Source: Syntrophaceae bacterium (lineage in GTDB: Bacteria; Desulfobacterota; Syntrophia; Syntrophales; UBA2185). Taken from it: a stretch of DNA of 11,450 nucleotides. The translations under genes were made by a program, and so were the position numbers. Positions within the stretch are counted from its first letter, which is position 1. The number at the start of each line of letters is the position of its first letter. The notes beneath the pieces are model-generated. The model searched no databases. It worked only from the letters and a program-made list of their open reading frames with translations, and was not told the DNA's origin. Of this stretch, positions 1-5,583 are shown piece after piece. The stretch spans positions 1 to 11,450 of the forward strand of contig DNUI01000193.1 in the NCBI GenBank assembly GCA_003508565.1. The letters are read 5' to 3'.

Positions 1-381
1 TCTCAATTTCATCACTTGCTCCGAATCGAGCGAAAGAGGACATCGCGCTCTAAAAAGTCCTTCCTCCTGACACTTCTTGATTTTTCGGCCTTGGAAGGGG
101 GAAAGCATTACGGTTACATGCTTGAGAAAACAAAAGAAATCCTCATTTCATGCACCAGGGAAACGGATCTCCTGGGATGGTACGAAAACAGAAAAATTAT
201 GGGTATCATCTTTACAGAAATGGTGAAAGTCGACAAAAAATCGATAGAAACAATATCCCGTAAGATATACAAAAAGCTCAGCGATAATTTTACTACAGAA
301 TTGGCAAACCAAATTGTAATGTCTCCCCATGTATTTGGTGGCCTTGAAGATAATGAAAAATTACTAGTGAAGGTCCCTTAA
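1..381 (+). CDS. C-terminal part of a GGDEF/cyclase-like protein (5' end outside window)
   Basis: The frame is open from the first base, so the TTG at 16 is probably internal and the gene starts upstream of the window. The visible 126 residues begin SQFHHLLRIERKRTSR, a basic amphipathic helix. A hydrophobic strand follows (FLLTLLDFSAL), then a helix, then RETDLLGWYENRKIMGIIFTE. This order (helix with E-R-x-x-R, beta strand, then R-x-x-D near the next strand) resembles degenerate nucleotide-cyclase or GGDEF-like domains, in which R-x-x-D-x-x-G is a common signature. No GG[DE]EF active-site motif is visible in this part, so if it belongs to that fold it may be catalytically inactive. The assignment is by pattern only and the role is unknown. 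The stop is followed by about 70 bp of AT-rich sequence before the next promoter, so it is probably not cotranscribed with the nuclease gene. Confidence 0.6.
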   Translation, partial: SQFHHLLRIERKRTSRSKKSFLLTLLDFSALEGGKHYGYMLEKTKEILISCTRETDLLGWYENRKIMGIIFTEMVKVDKKSIETISRKIYKKLSDNFTTELANQIVMSPHVFGGLEDNEKLLVKVP

Positions 382-450
382 TTTTCCAATTCATGAAAAT
401 ACATCAGAGATATTTCCTATCAAACAAATTATCTGTCAAATTTCTTTATC

Positions 451-479
451 TTGACTAATTATTAGTCTCAAATTATTAT
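451..479 (+). promoter_or_regulatory. sigma-70 promoter with overlapping operator-like dyad
   Basis: A -35 box TTGACT (451-456) and a -10 box TATTAT (474-479) are separated by exactly 17 bp, which predicts transcription starting near 486, about 25 nt before the nuclease ATG at 512. A perfect dyad with 7-bp arms around one central base, GACTAATTATTAGTC (453-467), overlaps the -35 box and spacer, where a repressor would compete with RNA polymerase. The boxes and dyad are seen directly; repression is inference. Confidence 0.65.
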
Positions 480-511
480 CTCCCCAAAAATAATTCTCTT
501 GGAAATTGTCT

Positions 512-1081
512 ATGAACAGTCTTTCCCGTCTCCAGGTAATCGTGATCCTGCTGATATCCCTGTGTATGCTCCTTGTTGCATCCCCGGCAACAGCAGGAGA
601 TCCCGTTAGAATAGTTGATGGTTTTGTTTCCAGAGTATCAGATGGAAACAACCTCACTGTTGTAACGAAAAATCGCGAAAAATTGAATGTGCGTATGTAT
701 GGCATTGATGCACCTGAACTGGACAAAATACACCGTAAAAGCAAGCGCATCATTAAACCGGGACAACCCTTCGGAATTGAGGCAAAATCCCTTCTCTCCA
801 CCATGGTATTCGGACAGGATGTTCGGCTGTTTGTGATGGATGTAGACAGTCACAAGAGAATGATTTCCATTATCTGGGCGAGGGAAAAAAATATTTTTAC
901 AAAAAATGTGAATGTGGAGATGCTGAAGGCAGGTATGGCAGAAGCGTATAATGAACATCTGATAGACGGGCAGTACCGGAAGTTGTTCCTTGATGCGGAA
1001 CAAGAAGCAAACAATAAAAAGATAGGAGTCTGGTCTCAGGGTCTTTTATATGAAAGACCAAGTGTATATAGGACTAAATAG
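512..1081 (+). CDS. secreted thermonuclease-like (SNase-fold) protein
   Basis: This 189-residue protein has an N-terminal hydrophobic segment (about 8-24) ending in PATA before GD, a plausible signal peptidase I site, so the product is likely exported. Residues 32-176 fit the staphylococcal nuclease (SNase, PF00565) fold. Catalytic-type residues are present: R61 and E69 in VRMYGIDAPE, D66 in the same strand, and R116 in DSHKRMISI. The usual DGDT calcium loop is DGNN (44-47), so the aspartate equivalent to staphylococcal D21 is Asn. The C-terminal QEANNKKIGVWS matches the conserved end of the family. The expected reaction is calcium-dependent hydrolysis of DNA or RNA, but the changed loop may alter metal use. 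The ATG at 512 is preferred over the TTG at 506 because GGA (501-503) lies 8 nt upstream. It stands alone behind its own promoter. Confidence 0.85.
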   Translation: MNSLSRLQVIVILLISLCMLLVASPATAGDPVRIVDGFVSRVSDGNNLTVVTKNREKLNVRMYGIDAPELDKIHRKSKRIIKPGQPFGIEAKSLLSTMVFGQDVRLFVMDVDSHKRMISIIWAREKNIFTKNVNVEMLKAGMAEAYNEHLIDGQYRKLFLDAEQEANNKKIGVWSQGLLYERPSVYRTK

Positions 1082-1151
1082 ACTGAAGGCTGGAGACAAA
1101 GAGTCAGAGATAGAGGAAAAAACAAAAAAGCTCGCATTGAATACCTTATAA

Positions 1152-1169
1152 AGCACTTCCCTCAGTGCT
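1152..1169 (-). terminator. hairpin overlapping the aminopeptidase stop codon
   Basis: AGCACT (1152-1157) and AGTGCT (1164-1169) form a 6-bp stem with a 6-nt loop. On the minus strand it is followed by TTATAAGG, a weak T-tract. The TGA stop of the M29 gene (1162-1164) lies in the loop and at the stem edge. It may be a weak intrinsic terminator or a 3'-end stability hairpin. Confidence 0.4.
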
Positions 1170-2361
1170 GGAATACGCCATGTGCGTATATAAGCATCTT
1201 CTCCCCCGACGCCAAGTGAGCGGTCACCGTTTTATCTTCCGTGTTAACGAGGTCCCAGTGCAGTGCTGAATCATTGAAGCCCATTTTTTGCTTTACCACT
1301 TTCGTAAGTTCCGACGGCCCTCCCCTGTAAGTAACGGTATAGGAAGAACCAAGGGCAATATGACAGTTTCCATACCGGCCGCCGTGGTTTTCATCGAAAA
1401 GCGTATCTGCCATGAAGCGGTTGATCCGTGAAAAACGTTTGTCCGTAAGGGAAAATTCCCCGACACGGCTCGCCCCCCTGTCCATGGATAGCTGCTTGAT
1501 GACAAAATCCTTACCTGTTTCCGCTTCAATCTCTGTCACGACACCTTTCTCAAACTTCAGACCGACCGCCTCCACATAGTTTCCGCTGCGGAAAGAAGGA
1601 AGATTTGCATAGTAGCGGCCTTCCGTTCCCCTCCAATCCGGTGAAGTGAATATTTCAAAACTCGGCATGTTGTGTCCTGAGATTCCTATCCATTTTCTAT
1701 TAGATCCGGGGGTAACCTTCAAATCGATATTCCGTGATTCAATATGTACAGATTTCACATCAAGACTGTCTAACCATTTTTTTATTTCTCTTACTTCGTC
1801 GAGAATTGTCTGCCATCGGGAAACGGGTTCCTCATGATCCAGGTAACAGGCCTTGACAATCTGTTCCGTGTATTCATTTACTGTCATTCGCGCCTGTTTT
1901 GCCAGCTCATCTGTCGGTAGGGTACAGAGAGTCCAGCTATAACATCCCTCTTCCTCACGCCTGTTGAGAATATCCCGGAGCGGTTTTCGTGCAACCAGAG
2001 CCTTCCCGATCTTCGCCGGATCAATATCTTTCAAGTGCGTGAGGGCATCCGGTGCATGGAGAAATATTCTCCCGTGGATGCTGCTGCAGAGTTCCATGTC
2101 TCCGGGGACCAGAAAGACGAGTTGTTTGTTGTTCGCTTTTTCATAAAAGCCTCGCTCCATCACTTTTGTCAGGCCTACACGTTGTATCGGGTTCATCCCC
2201 ATATCAAGTATCCTGCCGTAAAGCAATTCCGCGAGTGGGAGAGCTGAGGCGCCGTACTGGATGAGGATGGTATCTTTTTTTCTGAACGGATTTTGCCTGG
2301 CTGTTTTCAAGGCCCAGATGAGAACATCCGCATATTTTTCAAGCTGTACATCTGTCAACAT
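1162..2361 (-). CDS. M29 family metallo-aminopeptidase (AmpS/AmpT/PepS type)
   Basis: This 399-residue cytoplasmic exopeptidase matches the thermophilic aminopeptidase family M29 (PF02073), which removes N-terminal residues from peptides with a two-metal centre. All expected metal ligands are visible: Glu302 in RVGEFSLTD, Glu324 in LFDENHGG, His334 in GNCHIALGSSY, and the His368-x-Asp370 pair in HWDLV. The motif NMPSFEIFTSPD around 232-243 matches the family's N-x-P-x-x-E-x-F-T-x-P segment. The length is typical for the family. The start is uncertain. The ATG at 2361 has GAGGA about 11 nt upstream. The ATG at 2373 has AGG directly abutting it, and the GTG at 2379 has no ribosome site. It follows the membrane/spermidine-synthase-like gene on the same strand after a gap of about 140 bp and may be cotranscribed with it. 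Its likely role is peptide turnover. Confidence 0.92.
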   Translation of the reverse strand: MLTDVQLEKYADVLIWALKTARQNPFRKKDTILIQYGASALPLAELLYGRILDMGMNPIQRVGLTKVMERGFYEKANNKQLVFLVPGDMELCSSIHGRIFLHAPDALTHLKDIDPAKIGKALVARKPLRDILNRREEEGCYSWTLCTLPTDELAKQARMTVNEYTEQIVKACYLDHEEPVSRWQTILDEVREIKKWLDSLDVKSVHIESRNIDLKVTPGSNRKWIGISGHNMPSFEIFTSPDWRGTEGRYYANLPSFRSGNYVEAVGLKFEKGVVTEIEAETGKDFVIKQLSMDRGASRVGEFSLTDKRFSRINRFMADTLFDENHGGRYGNCHIALGSSYTVTYRGGPSELTKVVKQKMGFNDSALHWDLVNTEDKTVTAHLASGEKMLIYAHGVFQH

Positions 2362-2445
2362 AGCGTTATTCATCCTCACATATTATTAATGCTTTTCTCG
2401 TGTAATTGTAAAAAAGATTCAAAGGTTCTAATGTTCATTTTCCAC

Positions 2446-2485
2446 TATTCACTCGAATCCTTGCCCCCTTGACCCCTCGAACCCT
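2446..2485. repeat. interspersed GAATCC/GACCCCTCGAACC repeat, copy A
   Basis: The intergenic block contains GAATCCTTG, then CCCTTGACCCC and GACCCCTCGAACC. The 13-bp word GACCCCTCGAACC recurs exactly near 5044-5056, again preceded by GAATCC. This is a degenerate low-complexity family scattered between genes; function unknown. Confidence 0.5.
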
Positions 2486-2496
2486 ATTTAATTTTC

Positions 2497-2517
2497 GCTA
2501 TCAATGCCTTTGATAGC
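2497..2517 (-). terminator. hairpin overlapping the spermidine-synthase-like stop codon
   Basis: GCTATCAA (2497-2504) and TTGATAGC (2510-2517) form a perfect 8-bp stem with a 5-nt loop. The TGA stop of the minus-strand gene (2501-2503) is inside the stem. The downstream minus-strand sequence is GAAAATTAAAT, which lacks a T-tract. It is therefore more likely a 3' stability or pausing hairpin than a full intrinsic terminator. Confidence 0.4.
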
Positions 2518-4060
2518 CATACCGTTCTTCAAAGATGGGGGCTATCAAATTATCCACCGGAACATAATCATCGGTCAGGATTACGGAAGGGCGCTGTGCG
2601 AGATATTCCTGCAAACGTTCCTGGGGCATGACATTGGACATAACCTTCTTGCCATTCTGTGCACTGATGAAGGATACAAAATCGTTTATATTCATGCTTC
2701 GCTTGCTCGCCACAATCACACGGGTGCTGATGCCGGTCGCTTCATTATACGGCTTATGGGAAACAAGATGAACATTCCCCTTCCCGAACACTTCCTCCAG
2801 CGTCCGTATATAGGAAGGCATAAAAAGCCCCTTCTGATAACTGTCAATCACATTGGCCATAAGTATGCCATCCGGTTTTAAAAGTGCAGCCATTTGCTGG
2901 GCAAATTCCTTTGTTGTCAGGTGGTAAGGAATCGACAGGTCATTAAACGCATCCCCCACAATGAAATCGTATTTTTCTTTCTCCTTGCAATTCATGACAA
3001 ACCAGCGTCCGTCTTCGTTGAAGGACCGAATCTTCGTGTTTTTCGGCACTCCCAGATACTCATGAACCACCCTGGTGACTTCCGGATCAATCTCCACGAC
3101 GTCAACTTCCGCCATTGGATACATTACTTCGAGACAGCGGGGCAAGGTATAGCCCCCACCGCCGATGAACAGGGTTTTCAACACACCTGTCCGGTTCATC
3201 CGCCAACGCATAAACTCCTCATAAATCCTGATGTATTCATAATCGAGATAGTAGGGATTGTTCAGGTCATTAATCGAATGGATGAGATGATCTAACACGA
3301 GGGCTTCCACCCGTGTATTCTCGCTCTTTGTCAGGTATTCCCTCACCTGAATGGTATAATAGTCACTTTCTTTAAAATAATAGACTTTATCATCCAGCGG
3401 CATTTTGAAGGCATAACCATAGAAAGTCCAGACAAGTGAAATTACAATTACCATGAAAACCGCAAAAGATTTTTTCTTGATGAACGTACCCCCAAAGATA
3501 AGAGCCGAAAGTATGAGAACAAACCCTACACTTAAGAGAATATTGCGCGTTCCCATCCAGGAGATAAGGAAAAAGCCCGTAGCAAACGTCCCGATAATGG
3601 AACCGAGTGTGGAGAAAGCATAGATCTTCCCCACAACATTGCCTGTTTTGGATAAATTTTGAAGCGTAAGTTTCACCACAACGGGGGAAATCATCCCCAG
3701 GATGCAGGAAGGAATAAAAAAGATAACTGTCGTAAGAAGTAAAATACGCATCATCAGTGTGGTCTGAAACTGGGTGGCTCCCAGAACGTTGATAAGCGGT
3801 GAAATGGAAAATGCCCCTATGCCGGAAGCAAAGAGGAGCCAGCCAAGTGTCGAAGGCCGAGGAAACCTGTCCGCAAGCAGACCTCCCAAATATGCGCCTA
3901 TGCTGATACCGGCAAGGACAACACCGATAATACTCGTCCAGGTATAGAGCGATACGCCCACATAAGGCGCCATGATCCTTCCCGCAACCAGTTCAATAAC
4001 CAGAGTGCAGAAGCTGGCGATAAAAACTACGATATTGGCTCTCACAATTTCTTTTTGCAT
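2501..4060 (-). CDS. fused membrane/spermidine-synthase-like protein
   Basis: This 519-residue inner-membrane protein has two parts. The first 215 or so residues hold about seven to eight hydrophobic segments of transporter-like character (from VVFIASFCTLVIELVAGRIM to AVFMVIVISLVWTFYGYAF). The rest, from about 225, is a soluble Rossmann-type aminopropyltransferase/methyltransferase domain. That domain shows the nucleotide loop LFIGGGGYTLPR (300-303 are Gly), the acidic strand end VDVVEIDPEV (E323, D325), EDGRWF (D350) and YDFIVGDAFND (D365, D370, D374). This is the layout of the fused MFS/spermidine synthase family. Classical spermidine synthases have GGGDG; here the loop is GGGGY, so true polyamine synthesis is doubtful and the substrate is unknown. 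The ATG at 4060 is chosen because GGAGG (4068-4072) lies 7 nt upstream; an in-frame start at 4078 has no such support. Confidence 0.88.
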   Translation of the reverse strand: MQKEIVRANIVVFIASFCTLVIELVAGRIMAPYVGVSLYTWTSIIGVVLAGISIGAYLGGLLADRFPRPSTLGWLLFASGIGAFSISPLINVLGATQFQTTLMMRILLLTTVIFFIPSCILGMISPVVVKLTLQNLSKTGNVVGKIYAFSTLGSIIGTFATGFFLISWMGTRNILLSVGFVLILSALIFGGTFIKKKSFAVFMVIVISLVWTFYGYAFKMPLDDKVYYFKESDYYTIQVREYLTKSENTRVEALVLDHLIHSINDLNNPYYLDYEYIRIYEEFMRWRMNRTGVLKTLFIGGGGYTLPRCLEVMYPMAEVDVVEIDPEVTRVVHEYLGVPKNTKIRSFNEDGRWFVMNCKEKEKYDFIVGDAFNDLSIPYHLTTKEFAQQMAALLKPDGILMANVIDSYQKGLFMPSYIRTLEEVFGKGNVHLVSHKPYNEATGISTRVIVASKRSMNINDFVSFISAQNGKKVMSNVMPQERLQEYLAQRPSVILTDDYVPVDNLIAPIFEERYGYQRH

Positions 4061-4179
4061 GGAAAAACCTCCGCACAATCATCTTGCCTGCCTGCGTAAT
4101 CAAAGATGTCATTTCTAAGACACGGTGCGATTAAGAAATTTATAAAAAATATGAATAAGCATTTTCCCTGAGGCTAAAA

Positions 4180-4250
4180 TGGCACGCCATGAATATACGC
4201 ACGTTGGCAGTATACAGGATTCTTTTCGGGGTGCTTATACATCATGAAGG
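4180..4250 (-). pseudogene. possible degraded fourth copy of the small CxxCxYW protein
   Basis: The minus strand reads TGCCAACGTGCGTATA (complement of 4194-4209), closely matching TGCCAATTGCGTATAC, the CxxCxY-coding segment of the copy at 4386-4565. One extra base breaks the frame. Upstream, GAAAAGAATC resembles GAAGAAATC in the same relative place. The in-frame reading gives YCQRAYIHG, which resembles CCANCAYWH with one residue missing and with the second Cys and the Trp lost. It is a decayed remnant at best, and the match is short. Confidence 0.3.
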
Positions 4251-4310
4251 TGTGGATGTAAACAGACATTTTTATTGGTGTATAAGGCGCCTATTGAAAT
4301 AAAAAATATT

Positions 4311-4331
4311 CTCTCGTATTGTTTGGGAGAG
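4311..4331 (-). terminator. weak terminator-like hairpin downstream of the Cys-protein array
   Basis: On the minus strand CTCTC and GAGAG form a 5-bp stem with an 11-nt loop, followed by AATATTTTTTATTTC. The T-tract is good but the stem is short. It sits about 55 nt after the last stop of the array, where a terminator is expected. Confidence 0.3.
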
Positions 4332-4385
4332 CATAATCAGGAAAAACCTCTATAAGCCCTGAACATTCATAGAATCATGCAGCCT

Positions 4386-4565
4386 TTATTGACCTTTAAG
4401 GTTCTCGTCGGCAATGAGCCAGTATACGCAATTGGCACAGCACGTATCGATTTCTTCCACCCTTTTCACTTCCACGGGGCTGAATGAATTACACTGCATG
4501 TCCCACTTCCTAAGGGGGTCATGTGTCATTTCGGCAAATTCGCATACACCCCATGTATTCATCAT
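4386..4565 (-). CDS. small CxxCxYW Cys-rich protein, copy 3 (promoter-distal)
   Basis: This 59-residue protein begins MMNTWGVCEF and ends in a CCANCVYW core followed by a short polar tail. It has no signal peptide or membrane segment. Cys at 8, 25, 42, 43 and 46 and aromatic residues at W21, Y48 and W49 align without gaps with the copy starting at 4929. With one base restored they also align with the middle copy. C8, C25, C43 and C46 are shared by all three, so a four-Cys metal site (zinc or iron) is plausible but inferred. The first ATG (4565-4563) overlaps the TGA of the middle copy, so translation is likely coupled; GGAG lies about 10 nt upstream inside the preceding gene. I do not recognise the family and assign no function. 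It is too short for most automatic callers. Confidence 0.7.
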   Translation of the reverse strand: MMNTWGVCEFAEMTHDPLRKWDMQCNSFSPVEVKRVEEIDTCCANCVYWLIADENLKGQ

Positions 4566-4735
4566 TTCTTATGCTCCATAAGGAGATCGTCCGATGTAAT
4601 CCAGTATCTGCACTGTGCGCAGTTCATATCTGTATCTTCCCCTTTTTCATTTTCCTTCAGGCAAAAATAAGTACAACATGAATCCCAGCGTACCATCTGC
4701 GACGTATAAATACCCCCACACTCACATATGCCCAT
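4562..4735 (-). CDS. small CxxCxYW Cys-rich protein, copy 2 (probable frameshift at its 5' end)
   Basis: Read from the ATG at 4735 this gives 57 residues, MGICECGGIY to MEHKK, with seven Cys. Homology to its neighbours starts earlier, though. The upstream ATG at 4746 reads MINIW in another frame, and adding one G to the GGG at 4731-4733 yields MINIWGICECGG. That restored protein aligns residue for residue with both other copies (C8, W21, C25, F28, E37, C43, C46, Y48, W49, D53, L56). With the G restored, the upstream copy would also read straight into this one and make a two-domain protein. Either a one-base deletion has split the gene, with 4735 as a rescue start, or the assembly is short by one G. 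The core is DMNCAQCRYW. The function is unknown and metal binding is inferred from the Cys pattern. Confidence 0.6.
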   Translation of the reverse strand: MGICECGGIYTSQMVRWDSCCTYFCLKENEKGEDTDMNCAQCRYWITSDDLLMEHKK

Positions 4736-4929
4736 ATGTTAATCATTCTTTTCTTTTCTGCTAAGTGCCCGTCATATACGTGCCAGTATGCGCAGTTGGC
4801 GCAACAGTTCCCCGCACCCTCAATTTTCCTTATATCACCGAAGACAAAAAAAGAGCAAGACAGATACCATCTCGTCATCTGGTCATACGTCCCTGATCCC
4901 CAGGTGCATATACACCTTATATTGATCAT
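4657..4929 (-). CDS. small CxxCxYW Cys-rich protein, copy 1 (runs out of frame into copy 2)
   Basis: The reading frame is 90 residues, but only the first 61 or so (MINIRCICTWGSG through CCANCAYWHVYDG to AEKKR) match the sister copies. The last 30 (from MINIW onward) are the wrong-frame translation of copy 2. Conserved positions are C8, W21, C25, C42, C43, C46, Y48, W49 and D53, with an extra C6. There is no stop between copies 1 and 2, so the natural product may have been a tandem double-domain protein now broken by a one-base loss near 4731-4733. No good Shine-Dalgarno precedes the ATG at 4929. A strong hairpin lies just upstream (4944-4978). It has no signal peptide, no recognised family and no assigned function. 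Confidence 0.55.
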   Translation of the reverse strand: MINIRCICTWGSGTYDQMTRWYLSCSFFVFGDIRKIEGAGNCCANCAYWHVYDGHLAEKKRMINIWAYVSVGVFIRRRWYAGIHVVLIFA

Positions 4930-4943
4930 GAACCAAGAAATTA

Positions 4944-4978
4944 ACCGCCATCGGTCAACACCGATGGATTGACGGTTC
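4944..4978 (-). promoter_or_regulatory. strong hairpin upstream of the Cys-protein array
   Basis: CCATCGGT and ACCGATGG form a perfect 8-bp stem with a 4-nt loop. Outer AACCG/CGGTT arms extend it by 5 bp across a 5-nt bulge on one side. It ends about 15 nt before the ATG of copy 1 on the minus strand, close enough to affect ribosome access. There is no T-tract on either side, so it is a structural or regulatory element rather than a clear terminator. Confidence 0.4.
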
Positions 4979-5057
4979 AGGGATTCAAGGAGTCAAGTGA
5001 TCAAGGGCGAACTTTTTTACTGCTCTTGAATTCCTGAATCCTCGACCCCTCGAACCA
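4977..5057. repeat. inverted GAATCC/CTTGA repeat element, copy B
   Basis: A left arm around 4977-4998 (TTCAGGGATTCAAGGAGTCA) and a right arm around 5022-5042 (CTTGAATTCCTGAATCCTCG) are imperfect inverted copies around a short spacer containing CTTTTTTA. The right side continues into GACCCCTCGAACC, shared exactly with the block near 2450-2485. It is probably a small interspersed element; no coding capacity. Confidence 0.45.
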
Positions 5058-5124
5058 TTGCGATGAAAAAGATCAAACTTAAGTCTTCGCCTAAAGGCAA
5101 GGGTTTTTCTCTCAATACCCGAGT

Positions 5125-5159
5125 GGGAAAACAAAAGCGGCTCCGAAAAGAGCCGCTTT
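5125..5159 (-). terminator. rho-independent terminator of the 118-aa protein gene
   Basis: AAAGCGGCTC (5134-5143) and GAGCCGCTTT (5150-5159) form a perfect 10-bp stem with a 6-nt loop. On the minus strand it is followed by TGTTTTCCC. It starts 13 nt after the stop codon at 5173-5175. Confidence 0.85.
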
Positions 5160-5172
5160 AAGACATGAAGGT

Positions 5173-5529
5173 TTATTTCTTTGGCTTTGGTGGCCATGCA
5201 ACGCGACGACCCTCGGCACCGGCAATCTTCCCGATCTCGTGCTCTCTCTCCAGGAACAGAATCTTTTCCGTATCGTAACCCATGAAGCGACGGAGCACAT
5301 ATTCTGTATCCCATCCGATCGGCTTGCCGCAGAATTCGGTATAGCTCGGCGCCTCCGAGAACAAGGGGTAGCACCCCTGGATGTCCATGGGGCCATACCA
5401 GGGATCTTCAATATACTCAATCTCTCCCCTCTCACGATACTGCGACCTCTCGCAGGCATCCTTCGCGTTCATTGCAGGGCAGACACCGAACCCATGCTTT
5501 CTGCCAAGATTGTCAATTTCAGCGACCAT
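5173..5529 (-). CDS. unrecognised 118-residue four-Cys protein
   Basis: The ATG at 5529 is preferred because AGGAG lies 6 nt upstream (GGGAGGAGAAGCAC before ATG); the longer reading to 5562 has no ribosome site. The product begins MVAEIDNLGRKHGFGVCPAM and ends in a Pro/Lys tail. It has four Cys (17, 26, 53, 67), is rich in aromatic and acidic residues (EDPWYGPMD, GWDTEYVLRRFMGYD), and has no signal peptide or membrane segment. Four spread Cys could hold a metal or form disulfides, but no known motif is complete. It is a single-gene unit: a strong ribosome site, a strong terminator and about 55 bp upstream to an insertion-sequence remnant, so its original promoter may have been replaced or displaced. 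I do not recognise the family. Confidence 0.75.
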   Translation of the reverse strand: MVAEIDNLGRKHGFGVCPAMNAKDACERSQYRERGEIEYIEDPWYGPMDIQGCYPLFSEAPSYTEFCGKPIGWDTEYVLRRFMGYDTEKILFLEREHEIGKIAGAEGRRVAWPPKPKK

Positions 5530-5583
5530 GTGCTTCTCCTCCCACGTTTCGATCATCCACACACACCATTTGCTTAATACAAG

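Larger units (their letters stand above)
4061..4385. other. AT-rich intergenic region between the Cys-protein array and the membrane/synthase-like gene
   Basis: No convincing gene is present. It holds the ribosome site of the minus-strand gene (GGAGG, 4068-4072), a short dyad ATGGC-AC-GCCAT (4179-4190), a candidate degraded Cys-protein copy near 4180-4250, and a weak terminator-like hairpin at 4311-4331. No clear sigma-70 or sigma-54 promoter for the synthase-like gene was found. Confidence 0.5.

Noticed and set aside
4181..4196. TGGCACG at 4180 as a sigma-54 -24 element
   Set aside because: No GC dinucleotide at the required 10-bp distance from the GG.
4728..4752. Programmed ribosomal frameshift between Cys-protein copies 1 and 2
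   Set aside because: No X-XXY-YYZ slippery heptamer in the needed frame; an A-rich run upstream leads to an early stop after a -1 slip. A simple indel explains the data better.
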